DNA of 64,000 nt from Cloacimonetes bacterium UBA5284 (GTDB lineage Bacteria > Cloacimonadota > Cloacimonadia > Cloacimonadales > Cloacimonadaceae): the NCBI GenBank assembly GCA_002410505.1, contig DHSO01000040.1:1-64000 (forward strand). Reading direction: 5' to 3'. The notes under the pieces were generated by a model. The model did not search any database. It was given only the letters and a program-made list of their open reading frames with translations, and was not told where the DNA came from. Below are positions 25,970-35,765 of the stretch, piece after piece; position 1 is the stretch's first letter, and the number at the start of each line of letters is the position of its first letter. Position numbers and translations under genes: made by a program.

Positions 25970-28049
25970 TTTCTTCGGGATAATCCAGCCTTTTTCGGTA
26001 GATGCTGCCCAATACCGGCAACATAGATTGCTTGATGTTAGATAGATCCTTCATGGTAATCGGGGCCTCGTCAAATTGCCCTTCACGAATCAAGCGGGTG
26101 ATAGTGTCGTCGATGATCTTTTCGATGTCTTTTTCACTTGTGATGGTTTTAGCTTTGGTAGTACTTTCCACTATGTCCGCTATCATTACCAGGACAGCTT
26201 CTTTGCTTTGGGGACGGGGACCGGGATATTGATAGTCCTTAGCTTCCGTACTCAGGTTCATCTTTTCTGCGCGATCATAGAAATAGCGGATGACGCTGTT
26301 GCCGTGATGTTGCATTATAACGTCTATTACCGGCCGGGGGATCTTGTATTTCTTTGCCAGAGCGATACCTTCCAGCACGTGGTTTTTTATCAGTGACGCG
26401 CTTTTATCCGGGCTCATCTCATCGTGAATTTCGGCTGAATCGGCGTTGTTTTCCGTAAAGATCTCTGTATTGATGATCTTGCCGATGTCGTGATAATAGC
26501 TGCCTACCCTTGCCAGTAGAGGATTTGCACCAATGGCTTCTGCCGCGCGTTCTGCCAGATTCCCCACGATGAGGCTGTGATGATAAGTGCCTACCGCCGA
26601 TGTCGCCAGCTTCTTCAGAAGCGGATGGTTGAAATCCAGCAGTTCCAACAGGGTCTGTTTGGTGGCGCGATTCCACTTTTTCTCGTAATAGGGAACCAAC
26701 ATCAGGATACCCATGATGCTGATCGAGCTTGAGATCATGCCAAAGCCGATGTTGCGAAACACGATGTTGATGGGATCGCTTTTGTAGATGGATAGCGCCA
26801 AGCTTACCACGCTTCCGCTGATGAGCAGGTAAAACCAGATCGATAGAAACTCGTGTTGCGCTTTTTGACGCTTGATCAAGATGATTGTGATTATTGTGCT
26901 GAGGATGAAGATCACCGGAGTGTAGGTCTCCCAATGAATAAATGGCGTGATGATCAGGGCAGAAGTTACGGCATACAATATGCCAAATTCGGCTCCTATC
27001 AATATTGCCGCAGAGATCACCGTCAAAGCAAAGGGGATCAACAAACCGTTCAGACCAAGAACATGGTTGCTAAGCACCGCAAACAAAACACTGAGGATGA
27101 AACCGAGATTTATTGGCAGATAATCCGCAATATGCTCGCGCAGATCGTGGTTGAAGAGCCTGTAATAGTGATTTGCCAGGATTAATATCACAAACACATA
27201 GATCAAGAGTCCAAAGGCCAGCAACATCTGTTGCACAGCGCTTTTTTGTACGTTGCGGTTCCGGTATGCCGCTTGTAGCGACTCCAGCTTTTCGATGTCA
27301 CCCTTACTAATCCTGGCATTCTTGCGGATGATGATCTCATTTTGCAGAACCACACCTTCCGTATCCGGGATCTGACTCAGCTTGCGTTGGCTCAGCTCTG
27401 CCAGGGTTTCTTCGTCTTTCAAAATATTCGCTTTTATCAGCTTTGCTTTCATGGAATCGATCAGTAAAGTTGCCGGGGGCACGGACTCCCTTAATGAGGC
27501 CAGTGCTTCGTCTATGGAATAGAAGTCACTCAGTGGACGCCGGGATTCACTATTCAGATTCCAGAAACTGATCTCTTCGCCGCTGATGTCGGCATAAATT
27601 CCCTTGGTATAAACATCCGTGATCGCAGCGCGCAAGCTTTCATACACCTCATCCCGCTTGCCCTGTTCCGCGGCAAACACCAAAGCTTCTGGTGTGATCT
27701 TGAAACCTGCTTTGTCAAATTCTGATGCCAAGGCACCGGAATTCATATCTGGATTGCTGTAGAAGATAGCCCAGATTTGATCGATGGCACTAAGGGCATC
27801 AAAGAGCGGCTCATCATAGATACGGTATGGCGTTGGCAGACTTTGAACGCTTTGTTCCTGCTCCAGACTGAGTTGTTCCGGACTTTTTAGAACGGAGAAA
27901 TCGAAGGGAGCGATTACTTCAGTATCCGCTACCTGTCCTTCTCGCAGCCGAAACTCCGGGTAATTGTAACGTCCTACCGCAAATATGTGATATAGACCCA
28001 CGATCACGAAGGCCGTTAGAGTTATTATCAATATGTATTTCGAATTCAT
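25956..28049 (-). CDS. pgpH: 7TM-HD phosphodiesterase (PgpH family)
   Basis: 697 aa. PgpH-type proteins hydrolyse cyclic di-AMP in Firmicutes; the nucleotide here is unproven. A membrane anchor (residues 5-25) is followed by a 250-residue extracytoplasmic domain opening with LREGQVADTEVIAPFDF. Then come seven helices (about 275-470) and a C-terminal HD domain with TYHHSLIVGNLAERAAEAIG, SYYHDIGKI, and VIMQHHGNS. AGGA lies four bases before the ATG. It is the first gene of the long minus-strand cluster that runs to thyX. Confidence 0.92.
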   Translation of the reverse strand: MNSKYILIITLTAFVIVGLYHIFAVGRYNYPEFRLREGQVADTEVIAPFDFSVLKSPEQLSLEQEQSVQSLPTPYRIYDEPLFDALSAIDQIWAIFYSNPDMNSGALASEFDKAGFKITPEALVFAAEQGKRDEVYESLRAAITDVYTKGIYADISGEEISFWNLNSESRRPLSDFYSIDEALASLRESVPPATLLIDSMKAKLIKANILKDEETLAELSQRKLSQIPDTEGVVLQNEIIIRKNARISKGDIEKLESLQAAYRNRNVQKSAVQQMLLAFGLLIYVFVILILANHYYRLFNHDLREHIADYLPINLGFILSVLFAVLSNHVLGLNGLLIPFALTVISAAILIGAEFGILYAVTSALIITPFIHWETYTPVIFILSTIITIILIKRQKAQHEFLSIWFYLLISGSVVSLALSIYKSDPINIVFRNIGFGMISSSISIMGILMLVPYYEKKWNRATKQTLLELLDFNHPLLKKLATSAVGTYHHSLIVGNLAERAAEAIGANPLLARVGSYYHDIGKIINTEIFTENNADSAEIHDEMSPDKSASLIKNHVLEGIALAKKYKIPRPVIDVIMQHHGNSVIRYFYDRAEKMNLSTEAKDYQYPGPRPQSKEAVLVMIADIVESTTKAKTITSEKDIEKIIDDTITRLIREGQFDEAPITMKDLSNIKQSMLPVLGSIYRKRLDYPEENDKR

Positions 28050-28264
28050 TTTTCCTGTTTAAGCACTGCCCCAATATTGTCAAGCATCATCTTGTTCTGT
28101 TCGGCTTCGTTCCAATAAATACTTGTGCTTTTTATTGTCATTTGAGCCTGCTTCAGGATTTGGCTTCCGGGCACATAGGGAATAGAAAGAAGTGCTTACA
28201 GAAATTTGGTTGACAGAAAAGTAAGGCTGGATAGTGTGAACCAAATTCTTTCGAGGGGAGAGAA

Positions 28265-29779
28265 ATGAAGCGTTTGCATGCTCTTTGTCTGCTGCTGTGT
28301 CTGTCTGTAATGGCGCAAGCTTTCAATCTTGACTGTTACAGCTTTCCAAACAGCAATGATCCGTTACAAATTCCGACATATGTGCCGGACAGCGATGAAG
28401 TATGTCATCCGGATGTTCTGTATTTCCCGCAAGGGTGGAACGGTAGTAAATACTGGATGAGTAACACTCCCTATCCGTCCAGCAATGTGGCATTTGAGAA
28501 TCCGTCAATTGTGGTATCCAACGACGGTCTGAATTGGGGAGAACCCCCCGGCATCGAAAATCCCATCGCGGATGTCTATCAGGGAACAGATATCAACAAC
28601 AACTACAATTCGGATTCCCAGCTTTTCCGCTATCCTGACGGAGCTACGATTGGCCTTATCTGGCGCCAGAAAAACGGTTGGAACAACGAGCTCTTGAAGC
28701 TGAAAACATCGCAAAACGGAATAGACTGGAGTAGCGCAAGCACCATACTGTCGGTATGGAACACCGATCCAGATCTGAACGAGAGTGTGTTGTCGCCTTG
28801 CATCCTTTTCAACGGCAGTAGTTACATGCTTTGGACAGTGAACACAAAAGTGAATCCACGCGGGGTCTATCTGCGTCATTCCATGACTCCGGATTTCTCG
28901 GACAGTGAAGCTATCCTGACCGATATCGGTGAGTTTCCCGAAGGCTTCAGAGTGTGGCACATGGACGTGGAGTTTATCGAGGGATTTTTCCATATGCTGG
29001 CCTCTGTGGGCAATCCCGATACGCAAGAGGGGCGAGTGCTGTATCTGGGCAAATCGTTGGATGGGATCCACTGGTCATTTAGCTCTCAACCCGTGATGAC
29101 AGGCGTTTATGGCGCTTGGGATGCCCTACTATATCGTTCTGCCTTCATCCCTGACGACATCGGCACCGGCTACAAAGTATGGTATGGCAGCATGAATACT
29201 CCACGCTGGCGCATCGGATACAGCGAATCACAGGTAAATGGCTATCTGGAAGGTCCGCACAATCTTCAGGTTGATCATTTCTATGACGGGCAGAACCATT
29301 ATGCCATCAGTTGGCAGGCACCTACGGAAGACATCCTTGGCTACAAATTCTACCTGAACTATGAACTTTATGCCACCCTGACTAGTTCTCAAAATCACAT
29401 CAACCTCACGATCAACCAAGCAGCTCCCCACGAAGAGCGAGTCGTGATCGCAGTTACGGCTTTGTATGCAAACGGCGAATCCGATCCCCTAGTTGAGCGA
29501 CTACATATAGCTATGTCCAATCCCCAAGAACCCGCTTTACCAAGAGATCAGCCGGGTATCTTTCCCAATCCCTTCAAACAAGGATTTTATCTGGATAAAG
29601 CATCACTGCGAGGGATCGTGGAGCTTTACGATTTGAAGGGACGTCGTTTGATGCGTGAAGCACCGGGGAAAGACCAATTCATTGAGCCTGATTCATCTTT
29701 GCCCAGCGGCGTTTATCTGATACGATTCATCACTGTAGACGGAGCCTCACATACCATTAAGGTGCTGAAGATGAAGTAG
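28265..29779 (+). CDS. Secreted beta-propeller protein with T9SS sorting domain
   Basis: 504 aa. The signal peptide is residues 1-19. Residues about 25-325 look like a five-bladed propeller of the GH43/GH32/sialidase kind (CHPDVLYFPQGWNGSKYWM, ENPSIVVSNDGLNW, repeated later as TSQNGIDWS and KSLDGIHWS). Whether it is an active glycosidase cannot be told. Residues about 328-418 resemble a fibronectin type III domain. The last 75 residues form a type A T9SS C-terminal domain: FPNPFKQGF, VELYDLKGRRL, LPSGVYLIRF, IKVLKMK. It should therefore pass through the SprA translocon. The Shine-Dalgarno is GAGGGGAG. A TTGACA at 28210-28215 has no good -10. Confidence 0.82.
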   Translation: MKRLHALCLLLCLSVMAQAFNLDCYSFPNSNDPLQIPTYVPDSDEVCHPDVLYFPQGWNGSKYWMSNTPYPSSNVAFENPSIVVSNDGLNWGEPPGIENPIADVYQGTDINNNYNSDSQLFRYPDGATIGLIWRQKNGWNNELLKLKTSQNGIDWSSASTILSVWNTDPDLNESVLSPCILFNGSSYMLWTVNTKVNPRGVYLRHSMTPDFSDSEAILTDIGEFPEGFRVWHMDVEFIEGFFHMLASVGNPDTQEGRVLYLGKSLDGIHWSFSSQPVMTGVYGAWDALLYRSAFIPDDIGTGYKVWYGSMNTPRWRIGYSESQVNGYLEGPHNLQVDHFYDGQNHYAISWQAPTEDILGYKFYLNYELYATLTSSQNHINLTINQAAPHEERVVIAVTALYANGESDPLVERLHIAMSNPQEPALPRDQPGIFPNPFKQGFYLDKASLRGIVELYDLKGRRLMREAPGKDQFIEPDSSLPSGVYLIRFITVDGASHTIKVLKMK

Positions 29780-29833
29780 CATGGCCCGGCAGCTTTCACT
29801 CCAGCAATAGTTCGCTTTAGTCGACTGGGATAT

Positions 29834-31129
29834 TCAGTCTGTGATCACTCTGCCATCGTTGATGTCACAACTGATCAGTGTACCTTGGGGACGGGCATAG
29901 GGCATTTGGAACCTGATATAATGATCTGAGAGAATCTCGGCTTTGGCATTATCATCCGCTTCGTTGATTCCTCTAAGGGTTATATTGTTTTTCTTCAGAC
30001 ATTCTATGTAGGCTTGTTTTTTACTGTTCGAGAGGGCGCTGAGACATCTAACTCTCTCTTTTTTTATCGCGTTAGGCAGGTGTCCCGGCATCTTGTCGGC
30101 TTTGGTACCCTTGCGTCTGGAATAGGGAAACACATGCAAGTAGGCAATCGGCAAGCTATTCAGGAATTCATATGTCTGCAGGTATTGTTCTTCGCTTTCA
30201 CCGGGAAATCCGCAGATCAGGTCAAAACCAATCGCCGCATCAGGATATAAATCGATGATTCTGGTAATGAGTCTTTCAATCAAAAGAGTGTCGTAGTGCC
30301 TACCCATGCTTTTCAGGATGCTGTCGCAACCGCTTTGCAGGGGTATGTGGAAGTGAGGGCAAAGCTTGTCCACAGTGCTCAGTTTTTGCAAAAGTCCCTT
30401 ACTAAGCAGCTGCGGCTCGATCGATGAGATCCGGATCAGCTCAATTGCCGGGATCTCTGCGATACCGGTCACCACATCTGCGATGTCCCTATCGCCATCG
30501 CAATACAGGCCCAAATTCACTCCACCCAAAACGATTTCATTGAAACCGCTTTCAGCGAAGATCTGGGCTTGATTTATCACGTCTTCGTAGTGGGCAGAAC
30601 GGCTGTGTCCTCTAGCATAAGGTACAGCGCAATAAGCACAATAGAAATCGCAACCATCTTGTATCTTCTGAAAGGCACGGGTATGCCCCAGCATACTGCT
30701 TACCTGTTTGTAGGCAAAGTCTTTAGCATCCATGATGTCTGTGAACACATTATCTTTGCCATCAAGGATTGCCGCTATATCCAGCTTGTTTTGATTATCC
30801 ACTATCAGGTCCACATCTCCCATGGCGCGGATTTCTTCAAAAGAGCGTTGGGCAAAACAACCGGTAACCACTATTCGGATATGGGGCTGTTCAGCTTTGC
30901 GCAATAAAGCTTTACGGATCAGGTTACGGCTCTTGTAGTCGGTACGATTGGTAACGGTGCAAGTGTTTATTACGTAGATATCAGCTTCTTGATTGAAGTC
31001 TACCAGTTCTGTGTCGCCAAAGCTTTGGGCAATCACGGCGGATTCGTAGAAATTGGTCTTGCAGCCCAGGGTGCTGATGGCCAGCCTGGGCTTAGGTCTT
31101 GCGGATTTTGGCATAGATGGCAGGTCCAT
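29834..31129 (-). CDS. mtaB: tRNA methylthiotransferase MtaB-like
   Basis: 431 aa from the ATG at 31129 (another at 31114 is equally possible; the open frame extends to 31231 but deep into purN). MtaB adds the methylthio group of ms2t6A37 in tRNAs reading ANN codons. The N-terminal UPF0004 domain opens with LAISTLGCKTNFYES and has INTCTVTNRTDYKSR and VTGCFAQR. The radical-SAM motif is CDFYCAYCAVP. A TRAM-like tail ends the protein. The TLGCKxNxxES form distinguishes MtaB from MiaB. It overlaps purN by 38 bases. Confidence 0.88.
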   Translation of the reverse strand: MDLPSMPKSARPKPRLAISTLGCKTNFYESAVIAQSFGDTELVDFNQEADIYVINTCTVTNRTDYKSRNLIRKALLRKAEQPHIRIVVTGCFAQRSFEEIRAMGDVDLIVDNQNKLDIAAILDGKDNVFTDIMDAKDFAYKQVSSMLGHTRAFQKIQDGCDFYCAYCAVPYARGHSRSAHYEDVINQAQIFAESGFNEIVLGGVNLGLYCDGDRDIADVVTGIAEIPAIELIRISSIEPQLLSKGLLQKLSTVDKLCPHFHIPLQSGCDSILKSMGRHYDTLLIERLITRIIDLYPDAAIGFDLICGFPGESEEQYLQTYEFLNSLPIAYLHVFPYSRRKGTKADKMPGHLPNAIKKERVRCLSALSNSKKQAYIECLKKNNITLRGINEADDNAKAEILSDHYIRFQMPYARPQGTLISCDINDGRVITD

Positions 31130-31694
31130 ATAGGCTGTGTTCCAGGCAAAGCACTTTGGCGGCGATTTCTTCAGCACTTTGGCATTGTGATATATCGGTG
31201 GAGGCCTGAGCGATGATGGTGCCATGATCATAATCGGGATCCACCAAGTGTATGGTGGCCCCGGTTATGCTCTCTTTGTTCTCAAACACTCGGGTGTGCA
31301 CACTCATGCCATACATACCTTTACCCCCGTATTTGGGCAATAGTGCCGGATGGATGTTCAGAATGGGGATATTCACAGCATTGATGAAGTCCTCAGACAG
31401 CTGCTTCATAAAGCCACACAGAGCGATCAGAGCGATGTTCTCTCGCTTCACCAGAGCTTTAAGCTCCGCTTCAAAAAAAACCATATCTTTGGCACTAATC
31501 ACCAGTGTGGGAATGCCTCGTTCTTTGCACAAAGGGATTGCTGCCGCCTGCCCGGAGCAGAATATTGCGCGATGAATAACTACCGGAAGCTGCTCCCGAG
31601 AAAAATAACCATGGATCGCCAGGAGGTTCGATCCCCGGGATTTCCCGCTGCTGAGGGTGATTATTCGCTGAATCTCAGGTGTAGTTCCTGCCAT
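31092..31694 (-). CDS. purN: Phosphoribosylglycinamide formyltransferase
   Basis: 200 aa. PurN transfers a formyl group to GAR in purine synthesis. Family blocks: [12 protein letters not shown], slightly longer than the usual SGxGSN loop; LCGFMKQLS; the catalytic [17 protein letters not shown]; and [16 protein letters not shown] with the catalytic Asp. GAGGGAC lies just before the ATG, which itself sits inside the 3' end of aspS (34-base overlap). Confidence 0.93.
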   Translation of the reverse strand: MAGTTPEIQRIITLSSGKSRGSNLLAIHGYFSREQLPVVIHRAIFCSGQAAAIPLCKERGIPTLVISAKDMVFFEAELKALVKRENIALIALCGFMKQLSEDFINAVNIPILNIHPALLPKYGGKGMYGMSVHTRVFENKESITGATIHLVDPDYDHGTIIAQASTDISQCQSAEEIAAKVLCLEHSLYGPAIYAKIRKT

Positions 31695-33439
31695 TGTCCC
31701 TCGTCAACCTCAGATGGTGCCTGATTCATCAGATCTGTGGCACGCAAAGTTTTGGGAAAAGCGATCACATCGCGAATAGAATCTGCCTGAGTAAGGATCA
31801 TGATCAAACGATCCAGCCCCGGAGCGATGCCGCCGTGGGGTGGTGTGCCGTATTTTAGCGCATCCAGGAAGAAGCCGAAGCGCGGCTTCAGATCCTCTTC
31901 ACTAAAACCAAGCACGGAGAATATCTTGCGCTGAATATCGTAGCGGTGACAACGTATACTGCCGCTGGATAGCTCCATCCCGTTGCAAACCAGGTCATAG
32001 AGTTGACCCTGTATATCGCCGATCTTGCCGGGTTCATCCAGCCAGGGGATATGCTCTTCTTTGGGCAGACTAAACATATGGTGTGCCGGTTCCCATCCAC
32101 TCCCGTCTTCTTTGGCTACAAAGAGAGGAAAATCCGTAATCCAGCAGAAACTGAGGGATTGAGGATCGAAAAGCTTCAGCTGCTGTCCCAATTCATTGCG
32201 TAAGCCGGCAAGCACTTTGTGCGTGATATCCCGGGTATCTGCCACGATTGCCAGCAGGTCACCCGCTTTGGCTTGCGCAGTAGAGATCATCGCCTCTGCT
32301 TCATCCGTGGAGATGAATTTTGAGATCCCGGTTTCCAGCCCGCTTTCTGCCACTTTTGCAAAAGCTACTCCCTTGCCGCCCAGATGCTTGGCAAGTTCCA
32401 CTAATTGATCCTGTTGTTTACGGCTGAAAGCAGCTCCTTCCGGAATGCATAGGGCTTTGATGCAGCCTTTGCTTTCCAGGCAAGCTTTGAACACCTGGAA
32501 TTCGCTATGGCCAAGGATTTGAGAGAAATCTAGCAGTTCCAGACCAAAGCGCAGGTCGGGCTTGTCGCAACCGAAACGGCACATCGCTTCAGAGTAGCTC
32601 AGCTTGGGGAAGGGCAAAGGCAGCTCTACTCCTTTTATTTCTTTGAAGATGGTATACATCAGCCTTTCCAGAAGCTCAAAGATCTCATCGCGGGTGGCAA
32701 AAGAAAGCTCGATGTCCAATTGGGTGAATTCCGGCTGGCGATCAGCACGTAGGTCTTCATCCCTGAAACAACGTGCGATCTGATAGTAGCGGTCAAAGCC
32801 GGAGATCATCAGCAATTGCTTGAAAATCTGCGGGGATTGGGGCAGAGCATAGAATTTGCCGGGATGAACTCTGCTGGGCACCAGATAGTCTCTTGCGCCC
32901 TCGGGTGTGCTTTTCATCAGCATGGGAGTCTCGATCTCATAGAAACCTTCACTATCCAGAAAACGGCGCATCAGACTGGTAACTTTGGCCCGGGTGATCA
33001 GAATCTCTTGCAAGCGCGGACGTCTAAGGTCCAGATAGCGGTAGGTAAGCCGCAAGTCCTCATCTGCCATGGCGCTGCCGTCAATCTGTATTGGAAGAGG
33101 CAGAGTATCATTCAACACATAGAATTCATCGGCGATGATCTCCAATTCCCCGGTGGGCATGTTCCTGTTCAGGTTTGCGCCATCTCTGCGCGCCAAAGAT
33201 CCACTAACGGCTATCACATACTCATTGCGCACCTTTTCGGCTTTGGCAAAGATGTCTTTGGCTTCCGGGCGCACAACTATCTGGATGTTGCCTTTCACGT
33301 CGCGGAGATCGATGAAGATCAAACCACCCAAATCTCTGCGACGGTGTACCCATCCCATTACCATTACTCTGCCGCCAATGGGGGCAGATACCAGGTCCGT
33401 GCTGTAGTGACTGCGTTTTAAAGATCCGAGATTATCCAT
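31661..33439 (-). CDS. aspS: Aspartyl-tRNA synthetase
   Basis: 592 aa, the bacterial-type length with the GAD insertion. N-terminal OB anticodon-binding domain ([21 protein letters not shown]), then class II motif 2 ([21 protein letters not shown]) and motif 3 ([25 protein letters not shown]). The discriminating or non-discriminating status toward Asn cannot be decided from this reading. AAGGAAA is upstream of the ATG. It lies 13 bases after the polyamine-binding lipoprotein gene. Confidence 0.97.
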   Translation of the reverse strand: MDNLGSLKRSHYSTDLVSAPIGGRVMVMGWVHRRRDLGGLIFIDLRDVKGNIQIVVRPEAKDIFAKAEKVRNEYVIAVSGSLARRDGANLNRNMPTGELEIIADEFYVLNDTLPLPIQIDGSAMADEDLRLTYRYLDLRRPRLQEILITRAKVTSLMRRFLDSEGFYEIETPMLMKSTPEGARDYLVPSRVHPGKFYALPQSPQIFKQLLMISGFDRYYQIARCFRDEDLRADRQPEFTQLDIELSFATRDEIFELLERLMYTIFKEIKGVELPLPFPKLSYSEAMCRFGCDKPDLRFGLELLDFSQILGHSEFQVFKACLESKGCIKALCIPEGAAFSRKQQDQLVELAKHLGGKGVAFAKVAESGLETGISKFISTDEAEAMISTAQAKAGDLLAIVADTRDITHKVLAGLRNELGQQLKLFDPQSLSFCWITDFPLFVAKEDGSGWEPAHHMFSLPKEEHIPWLDEPGKIGDIQGQLYDLVCNGMELSSGSIRCHRYDIQRKIFSVLGFSEEDLKPRFGFFLDALKYGTPPHGGIAPGLDRLIMILTQADSIRDVIAFPKTLRATDLMNQAPSEVDEGQWQELHLRFSE

Positions 33440-33452
33440 TTATAGAGTTTCC

Positions 33453-34511
33453 TTAGTTCATTTTGATGTCTTCGTAGATCTGATCAATATTGCGGGCTTC
33501 CTCACCCAGATATTCTATCATGTGGCATTTATCCAGATACTCGGCATCGGGATTGATCAGTTTGTTGTTTATGAAAGCTTCGCCCATCATATGCATAGCA
33601 GTTTTGTTGGGTGTAGGATACATGGTGTATTCGCTATTACGTTTTGCGTTTTCGGCGTCCAACAGAAAATCTATGAATTTGTATGCCAGATCTTTGTTTT
33701 GAGAGGATTTCAGCATTACCATATTGTCCATCCACATGGCAGCGCCCTCTTTGGGCAGGATAAAGGCGAGGTCTTCGTTTTCTTCCATCTGCTGCAAGGC
33801 GTCGCCATTGTATGCCTGAGCCAGCCAGGTAGTGCCGTCCTGCAATTCGTTCTTGTAAGAGTCGCTGTCAAATTGGGTGATGTTTCTGTCCCACACTTTC
33901 AGCACGGTGTGAGCAGCTTCCAAGGCTGCGGGCGTGGTATCGTTCACCGAATATCCGCTATATATCAGGGCGGCACCGATCACTTCACGGGCGTCGTCCA
34001 GCATGGTAATTTTGTTTTTACCGTCGAAGAATGAATCGCCCAGAATGTTCCAGCCACCGGAGGCAACGATCTCTTCGGGGACAAACTGTGTATTGTACAT
34101 CAAGCCGGTGAGTCCCCAAGCATAGGGTACGGAAAACTTGTTGTCCATATCGAAGGATTGTGCCTTCTTTAACAGCAGAGAATCCAGATTGCCATAGTTC
34201 ATCAGTTTGCTCTTGTCGAGTTCTTCCAAAAGATCCAGCTCTGCCAGAATACTCACATGATCCCCGCTGGGGAAGATGATGTCGAAGGACTGGGTGGAAC
34301 TCTTTACTTTGGTCAGCATGTTTTCATTGGAATCAAAAGTGCTGTACCTTATCTTACAATCGTTTGCTTCTTCAAACTCTTTGATGAGCTCTGTATCGAT
34401 ATAGTCGCTCCAATTGAAGATGTACAGGGTAACTTTCTTGTTGCTGCAAGCGACCATGAACAAGGTCATCAGAATCAATGCCAAAGCGGCGGGGATCATT
34501 ATTTTTTTCAT
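33453..34511 (-). CDS. Spermidine/putrescine-binding lipoprotein (PotD-like)
   Basis: 352 aa from the ATG at 34511, which has a strong GGAGG five bases upstream. Residues 1-22 are a lipoprotein signal with lipobox MVAC. The mature protein has the polyamine-binding hallmarks: LYIFNWSDYIDTELIKEF, IIFPSGDHVSILAE, VPYAWGLTGLMYNT, and LAQAYNGDALQ. PotABC genes for the ATPase and permeases are not next to it; it sits between a UMF1-type MFS gene and aspS. It may serve a transporter encoded elsewhere or act as a sensor-binding protein. Confidence 0.88.
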   Translation of the reverse strand: MKKIMIPAALALILMTLFMVACSNKKVTLYIFNWSDYIDTELIKEFEEANDCKIRYSTFDSNENMLTKVKSSTQSFDIIFPSGDHVSILAELDLLEELDKSKLMNYGNLDSLLLKKAQSFDMDNKFSVPYAWGLTGLMYNTQFVPEEIVASGGWNILGDSFFDGKNKITMLDDAREVIGAALIYSGYSVNDTTPAALEAAHTVLKVWDRNITQFDSDSYKNELQDGTTWLAQAYNGDALQQMEENEDLAFILPKEGAAMWMDNMVMLKSSQNKDLAYKFIDFLLDAENAKRNSEYTMYPTPNKTAMHMMGEAFINNKLINPDAEYLDKCHMIEYLGEEARNIDQIYEDIKMN

Positions 34512-34521
34512 TATTCCTCCA

Positions 34522-35763
34522 TCAGGATATGTGTTTGCGGTTTTGTAGAGCATCACTAATCCCCTTTTGAGGATTCACAAATTGCAATACCACAAAACCG
34601 ATTATAAAGAAAAACATCAGTGATAGTATGGAATAGCGGATCTCGCCGGTTTTGTGCGCGATCCATCCATACAGTATAGGTCCAATAATGGCAGAGAGTC
34701 TGCCTGTCAAGGTATAAAAACCAAAGAACTCAGCTTCGCGCGCCCTGGGTGTGAGCATGCTCAGCATGGTTCTGCTGTTTGCCTGGGAGCTTCCGATAGC
34801 AATGCCCGCAGCCAGACCTACGAAATAGTATTCCAAAGCCGAGTTGCAGAAAAATGCCCATATCACTACTCCAATCCATATCAGAATGGAAATCGAGAGT
34901 GACAGCTGCACTCCCTTCCTATCCGTGAGCCAGCCAAAAACGACTGATCCCAGGATGGATGTAAACTGGGCGATTACAAAATAGATCAACATGTCCCTGG
35001 TATTCATCCCAAAGCGAGTGATACCATAGATGGAAGCAAAGGCTATTACTGTCGTGATGCCATCGTTATACACAAAATAACTCAGCATAAATTTCAGCAG
35101 CTGGGGGTAGTCTTTCAGATGCTTTATGGAGCTTGCAACTCGCATCGTAGCTACTTTTAAATAGTTAGTACGCTTGGAAGGACGTCGGACTTCGCGTAAC
35201 CAGAAAAAGGTGAAAAGGCTGAATATGAAGAAATGGACCGAAATCATGGGAAAGACATAGCGGACGTCATATTGAATCAGAAACAGCGATATGAAAAGCG
35301 ATAACAGTCCGCCCAGATAACCCAGAGCCCAGCCGAAACCCGAGACTTTGCCCATGTGTTCCCGAGTGCTGATCTCGGGCAAGAAGGCATCGTAAAATAC
35401 ATTGGCCGAATTGAAGCCAAAGTTTGCTACTATGAAAAATATCATGCCTTTGCTGATGTCCCCGGGACCCACAAAGTAGAGCAACGCCGTAAAAATAACG
35501 GTGAGATAGCAATTGATAAAGAGAAACTTCTTTTTGGATCGGGAATAATCTGCCACAGCTCCCAAAATAGGCGCAGTAAGTGCAACTAAGGTCATCGAGA
35601 TCCCGATGGCTCTGCCCCAAAGCATCTCTGCAAAACCGGGTTCACCGCCCACCACCTGATTCATGAAATACACACTGTATACTACACTTACTATGATGGT
35701 AGTAAATGCAGAATTGGCAAAATCATACATCATCCAACCAAAGATCTGTTTGCTCATCTTCAT
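34522..35763 (-). CDS. MFS transporter, UMF1/Atg22-like family
   Basis: 413 aa from the ATG at 35763, two bases after the recF stop; the open frame continues into recF but without support. There are about twelve membrane helices. The family signature is near the start (FGWMMYDFANSAFTTIIVSV), with GRAIGISMTLVALTAPILGAVADYS soon after and WLTDRKGVQLSLSISI in the second half. Atg22 homologues export amino acids from yeast vacuoles; the bacterial substrate is unknown. Confidence 0.85.
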   Translation of the reverse strand: MKMSKQIFGWMMYDFANSAFTTIIVSVVYSVYFMNQVVGGEPGFAEMLWGRAIGISMTLVALTAPILGAVADYSRSKKKFLFINCYLTVIFTALLYFVGPGDISKGMIFFIVANFGFNSANVFYDAFLPEISTREHMGKVSGFGWALGYLGGLLSLFISLFLIQYDVRYVFPMISVHFFIFSLFTFFWLREVRRPSKRTNYLKVATMRVASSIKHLKDYPQLLKFMLSYFVYNDGITTVIAFASIYGITRFGMNTRDMLIYFVIAQFTSILGSVVFGWLTDRKGVQLSLSISILIWIGVVIWAFFCNSALEYYFVGLAAGIAIGSSQANSRTMLSMLTPRAREAEFFGFYTLTGRLSAIIGPILYGWIAHKTGEIRYSILSLMFFFIIGFVVLQFVNPQKGISDALQNRKHIS

Positions 35764-35765
35764 CT

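Noticed and set aside
28210..28237. Promoter for the T9SS cargo gene
   Set aside because: TTGACA is perfect, but the best -10 at proper spacing (TAGTGT) matches only 3/6.
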